Shown in pieces: positions 20,401 to 28,654 of a stretch of DNA of 64,000 bases. Every line of letters begins with the position of its first letter. The stretch's first letter is position 1. This DNA is from Rana temporaria (lineage: Eukaryota; Chordata; Amphibia; Anura; Ranidae), in assembly GCF_905171775.1 (NCBI RefSeq), contig NC_053496.1:178623759-178687758 (forward strand), written 5' to 3'. A program made the translations under genes and the position numbers. The notes below the pieces were generated by a model. It was given only the letters and a program-made list of their open reading frames with translations. It was not told the DNA's origin and did no database searches.

Positions 20401-22269
20401 CAGGGGGAATCTTCTCATCAATCACATACTATGATTGTAAATATCCATGTAAGATCTCACACTGCAGATAGATCATCAGATCCTTCTAATCCCGAGGAAT
20501 CTTCCTCACCCAATGAAGGAGATCACCGAGGTGACCATCTATTCTCATGTTCAGAGTGCGGGAAATGTTATACTCAAAAAGGAGCACTTACTAGACACCA
20601 GAAAATTCACACAGGTGAGCGTCCTTTCCTTTGTTCAGAGTGCCAGAAATCTTTCACCTGTAAGGTTTCCCTTACTAGACACCAGAAAATTCACACAGGT
20701 AAACATCCTTATTCATGTTCAGAGTGCGGGAAATCTTTCACTCGGAAAGAAACACTTGTTGAACACCAAAGAATTCACACAGGGGAGCGTCCTTATTCAT
20801 GTTCAGAGTGCGGAAAATCTTTCATTCAAAAATCAGCCCTCGTTACACATTTTAGAATTCACACAGGAGAATGTCCTTATTCATGTTCAGAGTGCGGGAA
20901 ATCTTTCATTCAAAAATCAGCCCTCGTTACACATTTTAGAATTCACACAGTAGAACTTCCATCTAATCTTGTTGGACATCAGAAAAATCACACAAGTGAT
21001 CGTCCTTTTCCTTGTTCAGAGTGCGGGAAATCTTTCAGTGCGAAAGGAAAACTGATTCAGCACCAGAGCGTTCACACGGGTGAGCATTCTTTCCCTTGTT
21101 CAGAGTGCGGGAAATCTTTCACTCAAAAAGGAGCCCTTGTTACACATTTTAGAATTCACACAGGAGAACGTCCTTATTCATGTTCAGAGTGCGGGAAATC
21201 TTTCATTCAAAAATCAGCCCTTGTTACACATGTTAGAATTCACACGGGAGAACGTCCTTATTCATGTTCAGAGTGCAGGAAATCTTTCATTCAAAAATCA
21301 GCCCTTGTTACACATTTTAGAATTCACACGGGAGAATGTCCTTATTCATGTTCAGAGTGCGGGAAATCTTTCCATAAGACATCTAATCTTGTTAGACATG
21401 AGAGAAATCACACGAGTGAGCATCCTTTCCCTTGTTCAGAGTGCGGGAAATCTTTCAGTGAGAAAGGAAAACTGATTCAGCACCAGAGCGTTCACAAGAG
21501 TGAGCGTCCTTATTCATGTTCAGAGTGCGGGAAATCTTTCATTAAAAAATCAACCCTTGTTACACATTTTAGAATTCACACAGGAGAACGTCCTTATTCA
21601 TGTTCAGAGTGCGGGAAATCTTTCACTATGAAAGAAATCCTTGTGCAACATCAAAGAATTCACACAGGTGAGCGTCCTTATTCATGTTCAGAGTGCGGGA
21701 AATCTTTCCATAGGACAGAAAGACTTGTGCAACATCAAAGAACTCACACAGGGGAGCGTCCTTATTCATGTTCAGAGTGCGGAAACTCTTTCCGAAAAAA
21801 ACATCACCTTGTTAGACACCAGAGAATTCACACAGGTGAGCGCCCTTATTCATGTTCAGAGTGCGGGAAATCTTTCCATAAAACAGAAAGACTTGTGCAA
21901 CATCAAAGAACTCACACAGGGGAGCGTCCTTATTCATGTTCAGAGTGCGGAAACTCTTTCCGAAAAAAACATCACCTTGTTAGACACCAGAGAATTCACA
22001 CAGGTGAGCGCCCTTATTCATGTTCAGAGTGCGGGAAATCTTTCCATAAGAAAGGAAACCTTGTGCAACATCAAAGATATCACATAGGTGAGCGTCCTCA
22101 CTCATGTTCAGAGTGCGGGAAATCTTTCCATAGGAAAATAGATCTTCTTAAACATCAGAGAATTCACACAGGTGAGCGTCCTTATTCATGTTCAGAGTGC
22201 GGAAAATCTTTCACTGAAAAAGGAACACTTGTGAAACATCAAATAGTTCACATGGGTGAGTGTCCTTAG
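11414..22269 (+). CDS. ZF gene 2: FAX-type C2H2 zinc-finger protein, 6 coding exons, about 840 aa
   Basis: Exons: 11414-11447, 11564-11661, 11777-11920, 12029-12103, 12411-12549, 20237-22269, all with GT-AG boundaries and phases 1,0,0,0,1. They sum to 2523 nt with one stop. Exon 1 encodes MMENQPPLTSP, the end of a KRAB-A-like box. In the exon the codons before it read GHKDLYKDV, but no ATG is in frame upstream, so the start is placed at ATGATGG. Exons 2-4 are acidic FAX-type modules ending IPHHHQ, and exon 5 begins GEERINIKAEV. The last exon holds 20 fingers. The protein is a predicted nuclear DNA-binding regulator. Without the front half of KRAB, classical KAP1-type repression is doubtful (inference). 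The 7.7-kb last intron is swollen by a CR1 LINE. An upstream untranslated or KRAB exon outside the recognised region cannot be excluded. Confidence 0.87.
12644..12975. repeat. Left half of CpG-rich MITE in gene 2 intron
   Basis: Starts ggggccagattcagaaag and continues with tacgccgccgtaacttag and ttacggcggcgtagcg, as in the family at 4384. The right half is missing and the sequence abuts the 136-bp repeat. Introns of genes 3 and 4 read straight through from ttatcag to atcttcacatc, so this is an insertion private to gene 2. Confidence 0.75.
12969..13195. repeat. 136-bp tandem dimer (cacttgaagccccactga)
   Basis: gacagtgttcacttgaag recurs at 12969 and 13105, 136 bp apart. Units carry gcatcatcaaggcac and tttagtggtgcttcaaagcc. 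A related dimer is in the gene 3 intron at 30590-30850. The right end runs into cttaggttgtctccacac, shared with the introns of genes 3, 4 and 5. Confidence 0.8.
13527..14056 (+). pseudogene. CR1 endonuclease domain, C-terminal part
   Basis: The frame reads GVCYKPPN, GDFNYPEIDW and LGSSDHYMISF, the conserved APE-type endonuclease motifs of CR1 LINEs, including the catalytic SDH. The N-terminal catalytic Asn/Glu region is absent. The coding sequence is cut at 14056 by the MITE at 14057 and resumes at 14792 with PMGNKFKRLK before decaying. Confidence 0.88.
14057..14788. mobile_element. CpG-rich MITE inserted in CR1 (copy C)
   Basis: 732 bp with terminal inverted repeats taggtagattcag and ctgaatctaccta, flanked by TAT at 14054-14056 and 14789-14791. 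Excision of the element plus one TAT restores the CR1 reading frame (AKY-IPMGNK). Inner sequence is rich in tacgccgccgtaagtt palindromes. There is no transposase. Confidence 0.87.
15037..16015. mobile_element. TTAA-flanked repeat inserted in CR1
   Basis: 979 bp bounded by ccactttagcccc and gcgttaaccgg with TTAA at 15033-15036 and 16016-16019. One TTAA is duplicated relative to the CR1 sequence, the signature of piggyBac-type transposition. No transposase is visible. Relatives in this window lie at 38026, 54551 and 60965 (the last reversed). A run of T lies at 15498-15511. Confidence 0.82.
16020..16421 (+). pseudogene. CR1 reverse transcriptase, N-terminal part
   Basis: Encodes AHLLNAFFSSVYT, DKAPGPDGIHPRILKEL and GWRRANVVPIFKKG, the N-terminal fingers region of CR1 reverse transcriptase. 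It stops where the element at 16422 is inserted. The LINE's coding sequence resumes at 17611 with SNYRPVSLTS-type sequence, now frameshifted. Confidence 0.88.
16422..17610. mobile_element. MITE-like element in CR1, with a second element inside
   Basis: Ends read gggccaaat and gatttggccc. It interrupts the CR1 frame after PIFKKG. Inner sequence includes acttaagtgc and cgcatgcgt CpG-rich stretches like the family at 4384, but the ends differ and the target duplication is unclear. The element at 17009 sits inside it. Confidence 0.65.
17009..17483. mobile_element. Harbinger-like MITE nested in MITE
   Basis: 475 bp with inverted ends ggccccatacacacgag and atcgtgtgtatggggcc, flanked by TTA at 17006-17008 and 17484-17486, the usual PIF/Harbinger target duplication. 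The interior contains several hairpins (gatttatccgcag and tatccgcggataaatcc). No transposase is present. Confidence 0.82.
17611..18330 (+). pseudogene. CR1 reverse transcriptase core
   Basis: Carries IYLDFAKAFDTVPH, ISGVPQGSVLGPLLFN and VFADDTKLCSG, the last being the catalytic DD motif. A short segment around RGVVVDVVYLDRGVAVDVIY is tandemly duplicated just before the first active-site aspartate, which would disturb the palm fold. The coding sequence then enters a 27-bp tandem repeat. Confidence 0.9.
18330..18470 (+). repeat. 27-bp tandem repeat inside CR1
   Basis: About five copies of a 27-bp unit containing atctgtagtggagaaggatc and ggggg. Because 27 is divisible by three, the frame stays open (GGICSGEGS repeated). 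Expansion happened in the LINE between the RT core and the C-terminal domain. Confidence 0.92.
18451..19062 (+). pseudogene. CR1 C-terminal domain
   Basis: 203 codons: EKDLGVLVDHKL, LYKSLVRPHLEY, VQRRATKLIRGM, LSYEERLEELNLFSLEKRR and MWNRLPPEVV, the typical carboxyl domain of CR1 ORF2. The frame is intact to its stop and is followed by the LINE 3' untranslated region (gatccggggaaaatccgat). Confidence 0.92.
19318..19944. other. Gene 2 intron remainder; right part of a split hairpin repeat
   Basis: attgccacagcagttgtc continues the sequence interrupted by the CR1. gtcgtataagtgtgaaagggg at 19802-19822 is the complement of cccctttcacacttgtacgac at 13319-13339. The CR1 therefore landed inside an older repeat with these ends. 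Gene 3 has lost the right part (31516-31517 junction). Confidence 0.65.
19945..20087 (+). repeat. Inverted-repeat module upstream of ZF exon, copy 2
   Basis: Perfect 19-bp arms: gagtccatatatgatctgc at 19945-19963 and its complement at 20069-20087. The 105-bp interior includes ccaatccgatgtagtaac and cactaacgcgttttgg. Confidence 0.88.
20237..22269 (+). CDS. ZF gene 2 terminal exon: 20 C2H2 fingers
   Basis: After the acceptor (caacag) the exon encodes the spacer DACDVRNSSERH... and then 20 fingers with TGERPYSC-type linkers, ending HMGECP. Contact residues (-1,2,3,6): QGAR, CVSR, RETE, QSAT, QSAT, AGKQ, QGAT, QSAT, QSAT, KSNR, EGKQ, KSTT, MEIQ, RERQ, KHHR, KERQ, KHHR, KGNQ, RIDK, EGTK. Between fingers 5 and 6 lies a half finger (TVELPSNLVGHQKNH) that has lost its cysteine hairpin; gene 3 has the same scar. 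Fingers 14-15 and 16-17 are a near-exact 168-bp tandem duplication. QSAT appears four times, suggesting recent expansion. Confidence 0.96.
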
Positions 22270-22430
22270 TGATTTTCAGAGTGCGGGAAATCATTCACTC
22301 ATAAAGAATGCCTTTTTGAACATCAGATGAGCATCCCTTTTTTCATGTTCAGAGTGTGGGAAATTTTTCACTGAAAAAGGCAACCTTGTATAGCGCCAGA
22401 GAATTAATATTGGTGAGCTTTCCTCAGGCA
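22270..22430 (+). pseudogene. Decayed finger remnants after gene 2 stop
   Basis: After TAG at 22267-22269, gtgcgggaaatcattcact and gtgtgggaaatttttcactg still resemble finger-coding units but in broken frames. Similar remnants follow genes 4 and 5, so the shared ancestor had a longer array. Confidence 0.75.
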
Positions 22431-22787
22431 TATTAAACTAAACATGTTATACTTCTCTGCTCTGTGTAATGGTTTTGCACATAGTAGCCCTGATCCTCCT
22501 CTTCTCAGGCCCCCTGCTTGTGCTCCTGGCCCCTCCCACCTGTTGAGTGCCCTCACAGTAAAGAGTGCTATGGGGTCAACCAAGAGGGCTTGTTCCTGAG
22601 CTGCAGCTCTGTGAGTCCATTCAGGCATGGAGGCTTGGCCTATCCTCTCTCTCCCCTCTATGGCTCACTGGCTGTGATTAACAGCAGCGGGAGCCAATGG
22701 CTCCTCCTGCTGCTGCTGCCTCAGCCATTGAGGAGAAAGAGTCCCTGGAGAGACAGGGCACTTCTGCACATCACTGGATCGAGATGG
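22431..22787 (+). other. 3' flank of gene 2
   Basis: Begins attaaactaaacatgttat and continues with tctgctctgtgtaatggttt, shared with the flanks of genes 3 and 4. No AATAAA signal was found close to the stop. No separate gene is supported. Confidence 0.5.
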
Positions 22788-23692
22788 TGAGAGCTGTCAG
22801 AGAATGTAGTGTGGATGGTGGAGGAGAGCTGTCGGAGAATGTAGTGTAGATGGTGGGGGAGAGCTGTCGGAGAATGTAGTGTGGATGCCGGAGGAGAGCT
22901 GTCGGAGAATGTAGTGTGGATGCCGGAGGAGAGCTGTCGGAGAATGTAGTGTGGATGGCGGAGGAGATCTGTCGGAGAATGTAGTGTGGATGGTGGAGGA
23001 GATCTGTCTGAGAATGTAGTGTGGATGGCAGAGGAGATCTGTCTGAGAATGTAGTGTGGATGGCGGAGGAGAGCTGTCGGAGAATGTAGTGTGGATGGTG
23101 GAGGAGAGCTGTCAGAGAATGTAGTGTGGATGATGGAGGAGACCTGTCGGAGAATGTAGTGTGGAAAGTGGAGGAGAGCTGTCGGAGAATGTAGTGTGGA
23201 TGGTGGAGGAGATCTGTCGGAGAATGTAGTGTGGATGGTGGAGGAGAGCTGTTGGAGAATGTAGTGGGGATGGTGGAGGAGAGCTGTCGGAGAATGTAGT
23301 GTGGATGGTGGGAGGAGAGCTGTCGGAGAATGTAGTGTGGATGGTGGGAGGAGAGATGTCGGAGAATGTAGTGTGGATGGTGGAGGAGAGCTGTCGGAGA
23401 ATGTAGTGTGGATGGTGGAGGAGAGCTGTCGGAGAATGTAGTGTGGATGGTGGAGTAGAGCTGTCGGAGAATGTAGTGTGGATGGTGGAGGAGAGCTGTC
23501 AGAGTGTGTAGTGTGGATGGTGGTTAGAGAGCTGTGGGAGAATGTAGTGTGGATGGTGGAGGAGAGCTGTCGGAGAATGTAGTGTGGATGGTGGGAGGAG
23601 AGCTGTCGGAGAATGTAGTGTGGAGGATGGGGGAGAGCTGTCGGAGAATGTAGTGTTGGTGGTGGTGGAGAACTGTTAGAGAATGTAGTGTG
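22788..23692 (+). repeat. 35/36-bp minisatellite after ZF gene 2
   Basis: About 25 copies of the unit described at 2624, with gagctgtcggagaatgtagt as core and variable ggatggtgga or ggatgccgga spacers. It ends at ttttgggcccatcttcc, the same junction as after gene 5 (60094). Confidence 0.95.
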
Positions 23693-24130
23693 GATTTTGG
23701 GCCCATCTTCCTTTTAAAAAATAAATTTGCAAACTCTTTACTATTTTTGTCTGGATTTGGATACAACCTCGACTGAATAGTAAAATATTGTCTCTAACCG
23801 GAAAGAAGGCACAGGTGCCCCAAACATTTCAATTATTATCAAGCATCAATTCTTACGAGGCGTCTCAACTAGTTCCATAACTTTCCATGTAAGTTGTGGG
23901 TCCAGATCGATCAGTCTTTATCCCAACTTGATCTCTGGGCTCTCCCATGGACATTACCAAATAAACTGAAGGACACAGGTTTTATGTTGCCACTTACAGA
24001 CTAAACCCTAATTTAGTGGAATAAGTGGATCTCTACTTCCAATATGTCTGCATAGGTAGGCCCAATGACACCACGAGTTGACAGTCCGTCTTTTCCCATT
24101 GGTATACATAGATCCCTAATTGGTCACTGG
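23693..24130 (+). repeat. L1-like LINE ORF2 fragment, left part
   Basis: One frame reads DQSLSQLDLWALPWTLPNK and FPIGIHRSLIGHW, resembling the region after the RT core in L1/Tx1-type ORF2 of frogs and fish, with stops. The same sequence follows genes 4 and 5. It is split by the L2-like piece at 24131. Assignment is from motif memory, not a search. Confidence 0.55.
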
Positions 24131-24590
24131 AGTGAAGCTTGCCAGCGCCAATATTCTCTCTCTGGCCCTCTCAATATCAATCAATCACCCCATCCCTGAG
24201 GACCCTCCATTGGCTAGCCGTGAAGGATCGTGTTCCATTCAAGACACTCTGCCTCACCCACAAATGTACACAAGGAAAAGACCCGCAATACCTCTGCGAC
24301 AAAATAAAGCACTACACCCCAAGCCGCCCCCTCCGGTCTACTAACCAGAACTTCCTCCACATCCCCAAGACCCGCTACAAATCAAAAGGCGAGCAAAGGT
24401 TCGCAGTCCAAGCACCCCTGCTATGAAACGCTCTACCCACGGACATTCACTCGGAAGAAAATCGTCTGGCCTTCAGGAAGAAGCTCAAGACCCACCTCTT
24501 CTGAAGACACAGGCGGTCACTGGCTGCAAAAGCGCCTTGAGGCGATTTAGTTACTCATTCATTCATTCAATATTATTTCTAATTTACCTG
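24131..24590 (+). repeat. L2-type LINE 3' fragment, nested in L1 fragment
   Basis: Encodes ITPSLRTLHWLAVKDRVPFK, LRSTNQNFLHIPKTR and a C-terminal FRKKLKTHLF, the carboxyl end of L2-type ORF2, with a TGA in place of a Trp codon. It ends in gcgatttagttactcattc with ATTC repeats. The equivalent at 47090-47545 retains the tgtagcgctatacaag tail. Confidence 0.7.
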
Positions 24591-25480
24591 GAATACAGAC
24601 TTGGTTCTTGAACCAACAACTCACCTTTTTCATCCAATCTTTGCTGGACAGACGCAGGTTGGTTTCTTATCCTACTCCCTTAGAAGAACTCTTAAGATGT
24701 GACTCGCCCCCACCACACTTCGATTTCCCAAATTTACTCAATATTGTCTATTCTTACTCACCCCAATCTCCCACCTTATACAGTTACTTGAGAAAGAGAA
24801 TTAGGCACAAAATTCAGCAGTGAGGATCGGGAGAAAGCATTTCGCTCATAACATTTCTGTTGGTTGTACAGTCCAAGAAAAGAGCTTCAAAATGTTTATC
24901 TATTGGTATAGATGTTCAGATGTCCTTCACCGTATCAATCCAACCTTGCCTGAAATATACCGGAGATGTCATAATTCAGTGGCCTAGACTAGACCAGATT
25001 GATTTACAGTGATGTCAAATGTGTACGTTTACTATGAAGGGACATGAACGATAATAAATAAATGAGTCTTGTGTATATTGGTAACCATTTTGGAATATAG
25101 TTAAAATTCATATATAACATTATTATGTATATGTTGTGAATGTGTGCATCAATTTCACTGTATTTTTCATTCTTTCGTTTTACCATAATTAAAAAGTGTA
25201 CCTGTTTGATTCAGCAAATGCTAATAAGGATTGAATCCCGAATCTGTACCTTCGATATCAGTAATGGCCATTTTCTGGGCTATTAAGTAAGAGATTGTCA
25301 AACACAGAGCCTGAAGGATATGCACCAATGCTAAAAAAAAAAAATTATCTGTAGGAAAAGGGTCCTTTCAGGCAGCCTAAAGGTCGATATTAAAAAAGAA
25401 AATCCTTCAAACTGCATGCTTAGGGGATGCATTAAAACTGTACATGGTTTCATAAAACACTTAGAAAAAATCCAAATCTT
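24591..25480 (+). repeat. L1-like fragment, right part, and shared 3'-flank block
   Basis: RRRLVSYPTPLEELLRCD and LHRINPTLPEIYRRCHNS in successive frames match the L1 ORF2 C-terminal zinc-knuckle region. The rest (tgttgtgaatgtgtgcatca, aggattgaatccc, a poly-A run and ccttcaaactgcatgctt) is shared with 47545-48440 and 60480-60825. Confidence 0.55.
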
Positions 25481-25534
25481 GCACTAAAGTGTCATCAAAA
25501 CAAATTCAAAGGCTGACAGCCACACTCACTAATC

Positions 25535-25875
25535 ATCCACACTAATGTGGAGTGTCGTGCTCGCCCCCTCCTCTGGAATACAGGAGAGTCAGGACGCTCT
25601 CTACGTTGCAGATAGAGAAAGGAGCTGTGTGTTAGTGGGCGTCCTGACTCTCCTGTAGTCCAAGGTAGGGGGCGAGCGCCACACTCCACACCAGGGAGAA
25701 AGCCTTGCATTATGGTGTGGAGTTACAGACAGAAGAACAGGAAGTGAGGATTTCTCAGAAGAAATAAGGACATTTAAAAGCAAAATGGAAGGATGAGGTA
25801 AGTGAAGGAGGACTGCACTAAGGTAAAGGAAGCTATTTAGGATGTTTTTTTTTTTACCTTTACAACCCCTTTAAG
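25535..25875. repeat. Hairpin-type MITE, partial (see 62009)
   Basis: Contains the central palindrome agagtcaggacgctctctac / gggcgtcctgactctcctgt and the right end tttacaacccctttaag. The left arm present at 62009-62170 is missing. Confidence 0.75.
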
Positions 25876-26037
25876 TTTGTGCTGGTGTGGTGGAACTGAT
25901 TAAATGACTGTTATGTCTCCCTCTCTTCTAATATTATTATTTTCTGTTCTTCTTTATTATTTCTTTCTTTCTTATTTTATATATATCACATCTTAGTAAT
26001 CACATAACAAGCCAGCAGTATTTTCCTTGACTAAAAC

Positions 26038-26855
26038 CAGGGCTGTGGAGTCGGGGGAGATTTTGGGTACCTGGAGTCAGAGTCAGAGTCGGAGTCGGCA
26101 AACAATGCACCGACTCCGACTCCTACTAAATTTAGATTGGAATAAAAAAAAAAAAGCAAGTTTAAATGTCCCAATTCACAAAAAGTTATAATTAATGACA
26201 TCTCTACTGTAAGAATAAAGACCAATGCATGCAGTGCCTCACGTAACCGCAAAACGAACGCGTTAAGTGACCGTGAAGAAGCATGCTTTTCACCCAAGTC
26301 AGTGTCGAAAGATTATTTTCAGCCCTAAAAATAATAAAGTCTGACTTAAGAGCCTCTATGAAAGAGGATCTGGCAGAGGCAATTCTCTTCCTTAGAACTC
26401 TACATTGAATTGATTTGCATTTGCTAAGCCTATAACTACATTTCAAGATTAATATAAACCATTTCTAGGTTTTACAGATTTTGTTTTTGGTTCATTATAG
26501 ATAAGCTTTGTTTTTGTTCTAAAACAACCAAATAATGTGGTTTGTATTTTTGAACTGGTAAAGATCCTGTTCCTGATGTTTATGCCTGCTGCTACTATCC
26601 AGCCACTTGATTGATTAATATTTTTTTTTTATAAAACTTTGTTTTCATTGTGTTTGTCTTTTGCTTAAACTGTGCAATACAGTAGACTGTTGGCTTCCCA
26701 GCCAGTAGTCCTGTGGTAGGTTGCGTTTCTTTCCCTCAACGAATGTATAAAATACATTTGCATATTAATACAGAGGAGTCGGGGAGTCGGAGTCGGAAGT
26801 ACATAAAACTGAGGAGTCGGAGTCGGAACATTTATCTACCGACTCCACAGCCCTG
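26038..26855 (+). mobile_element. hAT DNA transposon relic with 8-bp target duplication
   Basis: Terminal inverted repeats cagggctgtggagtcgg and ccgactccacagccctg. The target duplication actaaaac lies at 26030-26037 and 26856-26863. Subterminal sequence is rich in gtcggagtcgg. The equivalent site near 62660 lacks the insertion. It is internally deleted and keeps only the C-terminal end of a transposase. Confidence 0.92.
26296..26407 (+). pseudogene. hAT transposase C-terminal dimerisation fragment
   Basis: Frame reads SVERLFSALKIIKSDLR, then EDLAEAILFLRTLH and stop, the conserved hAT C-terminal dimerisation motif. Nothing upstream in the element is coding, so it is a remnant. Confidence 0.82.
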
Positions 26856-26865
26856 ACTAAAACTA

Positions 26866-27222
26866 TGACAGGCAGATGTACTCACTCCTTACCCCCTCCT
26901 TTTTACATCTCCCATCATCTATCAAAAGATGGCTGCCGGACTCTGGAATGTACTGCCTCATGGAAAACAGATGTTCGACAGGAAAAAGCATGATATACAG
27001 ATGGACCAATCATATACACACATATGTGATGACGTTTGCGTATGTCACTTTGCTTATATAAGGGGCTGTGACCGGAATAAAAGCCTGTTGATGAGGAAGA
27101 GCTCATACTGAAGATTGTGTGCCAGTGTGATCCTTTTTGCATGCATGCATTCACATCACCTTGAATTTGGGTCAGAGGCAGAATAGAACATACATTCCGG
27201 TATTGGGACGGAAATAAATTCA
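26866..27222 (+). repeat. LTR-like or promoter-bearing repeat
   Basis: Starts tgacaggcagatg and ends aataaattca. It contains a TATATAAGG box near 27055 and a ggaataaa polyadenylation-like signal near 27074, an arrangement seen in solo LTRs. A second copy lies at 62662-63018. No target duplication could be fixed, so the class is uncertain. Confidence 0.4.
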
Positions 27223-27448
27223 TGACACTGGGACTTCATGTCCCATGATCCTCTTCCTCTCACTGGCTCCTGTAATTGACTCTCGTCCTCCTGCCAATAG
27301 GGACACAGGGGAGGCTGCAGAGTGAACAGCTCTGTGTGAGTCAGTGATAAGAGGGAGGGGGGAATCCCCCCAGGAGCTGGCAGGCAAATTCTCCCTGTGT
27401 GAATAGCCTTTGTGTTTCCGGCAGCGGCCAGCTTGGTAAGCTTCACTA

Positions 27449-27722
27449 CAGAACCATTTATCCAACTTTACACCCAGAGCCTTTGCTTTATAAACCAGAT
27501 ACATCCTAAATATAGAGCCATTTATCCAACTGTCCATCCAGAGCCTCTGGTTTATAGACCGGATACATCCTAAATATAGAACCATTTATCCAACTGTCCA
27601 TCCAGAGCCTCTGGTTTATAGTCCGGATACATCCTAAATAAAGGACCATTTATCCAACTGTCCATCCAGAGCCTCTGGTTTATAGACCAGATACATTGTG
27701 AATATTGAGCTATTTATCTAAT
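27449..27722 (+). repeat. 64-bp minisatellite upstream of ZF gene 3
   Basis: Four full copies plus a partial one of the 64-bp unit described at 10663, ending gatacattgtgaatattgagc as in the copies before genes 2 and 6. The 27225-27448 segment before it is shared with 63020-63248 and holds no gene. Confidence 0.92.
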
Positions 27723-27726
27723 TGTG

Positions 27727-28280
27727 AAGGCCTCTTGAGCCCCCTAGGGAAAGAGAGCCTTGACTGATGGGGGCATGGCCAGGTACTGGACAAGGCGGTG
27801 GTCATGGCAGGATTGGCTACTTGGGGGGTGGGGTCGGGCCTGAGTTCAGATAAAAGGGACCCCCCCCCCCAGGGAATTCTGGGTCTTTTGGAAGCCCGCT
27901 GGGAAGAGCTGCCCACCCTCCCGCCCCTTTTTTGGTTATGGTACGTCACAGCTTGCTGCGGTTTTTCTTGACCTTGCCAGCAGAAAATGGCCGTAGTGGG
28001 CCATGCCCCTTTATGGACACCGGAAGTAGGCGGCCTGTCCAGCACTTATGGTAAGGACAGGCCCCTCCCCCTCCCTTCTGGAATGGTGCTCACAGTACAA
28101 CTGTGACTGGCACGGGTTATAAATTGTTAAAATTGTTATGTTGCTTTAATAAAGCTGTTGCCTTGCCCTTTCCAACTTAATGGTTGTAAGAGTGTTTATT
28201 TATTGGATGAAGGGGCAAGGGGGAAGGTTTATGTGCTAAGTTTGTATTAAGGGGTACCTGGGCGTATTGCGCCTCAGCAG
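27727..28280. mobile_element. Insertion of about 550 bp with TG...CA ends in gene 3 upstream block
   Basis: In gene 6's block the sequence reads taattgtgcatctggag without interruption. Here about 550 bp is inserted after attgtg, beginning aaggcctcttgagcc and ending ctcagcagtca before tgcatctggag. TG/CA ends and an internal tttaataaagc suggest a solo LTR, but only TG at most is duplicated. Contains a run of C at 27860-27869. Confidence 0.5.
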
Positions 28281-28389
28281 TCATGCATCTGGAGTTGCTG
28301 GATTGTAGAACAGACACATAATAAATATAGAGATGGAGATCTTTTCCTATTATATTGAGTAGAACAGTGAGACAAGAAGAGTGTGATTG

Positions 28390-28545
28390 TACAGACACAG
28401 GAAGTGATACCACAGCTGGAGAGGAAGTCATGTGAGGTGAGGGGCAGACAGGAAGTAATGTAACTAAAGATTAGGTGCAGACAGGAAGTGATGTACCTAA
28501 AGAATAGGAAGTGATGTAGGGGGGTCTAACAAAGGAAGTCCCGGG
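28390..28545 (+). promoter_or_regulatory. Putative promoter of gene 3, GGAAGT cluster
   Basis: GGAAGT at 28400, 28423, 28451, 28484, 28507 and 28534. Most lie in acaggaagtgat-type contexts, with spacings of 23, 28, 33, 23 and 27 bp. Arrangement and distance to the start codon match the other copies. Function is inferred. Confidence 0.5.
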
Positions 28546-28654
28546 TGAGAGGTGAGTTGTGAGGAAGGAAAGAGAAGACGTTGGAATTGGCAGCAGAGGA
28601 GGTAATCACATTATAATTCAATTAGAAGGACACAAGGATCTCTACAAGGACATC

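Noticed and set aside
26204..26446. Minus-strand frame opposite the hAT dimerisation fragment
   Set aside because: The plus strand encodes a recognisable hAT motif in a correctly oriented element; the minus frame is its shadow.
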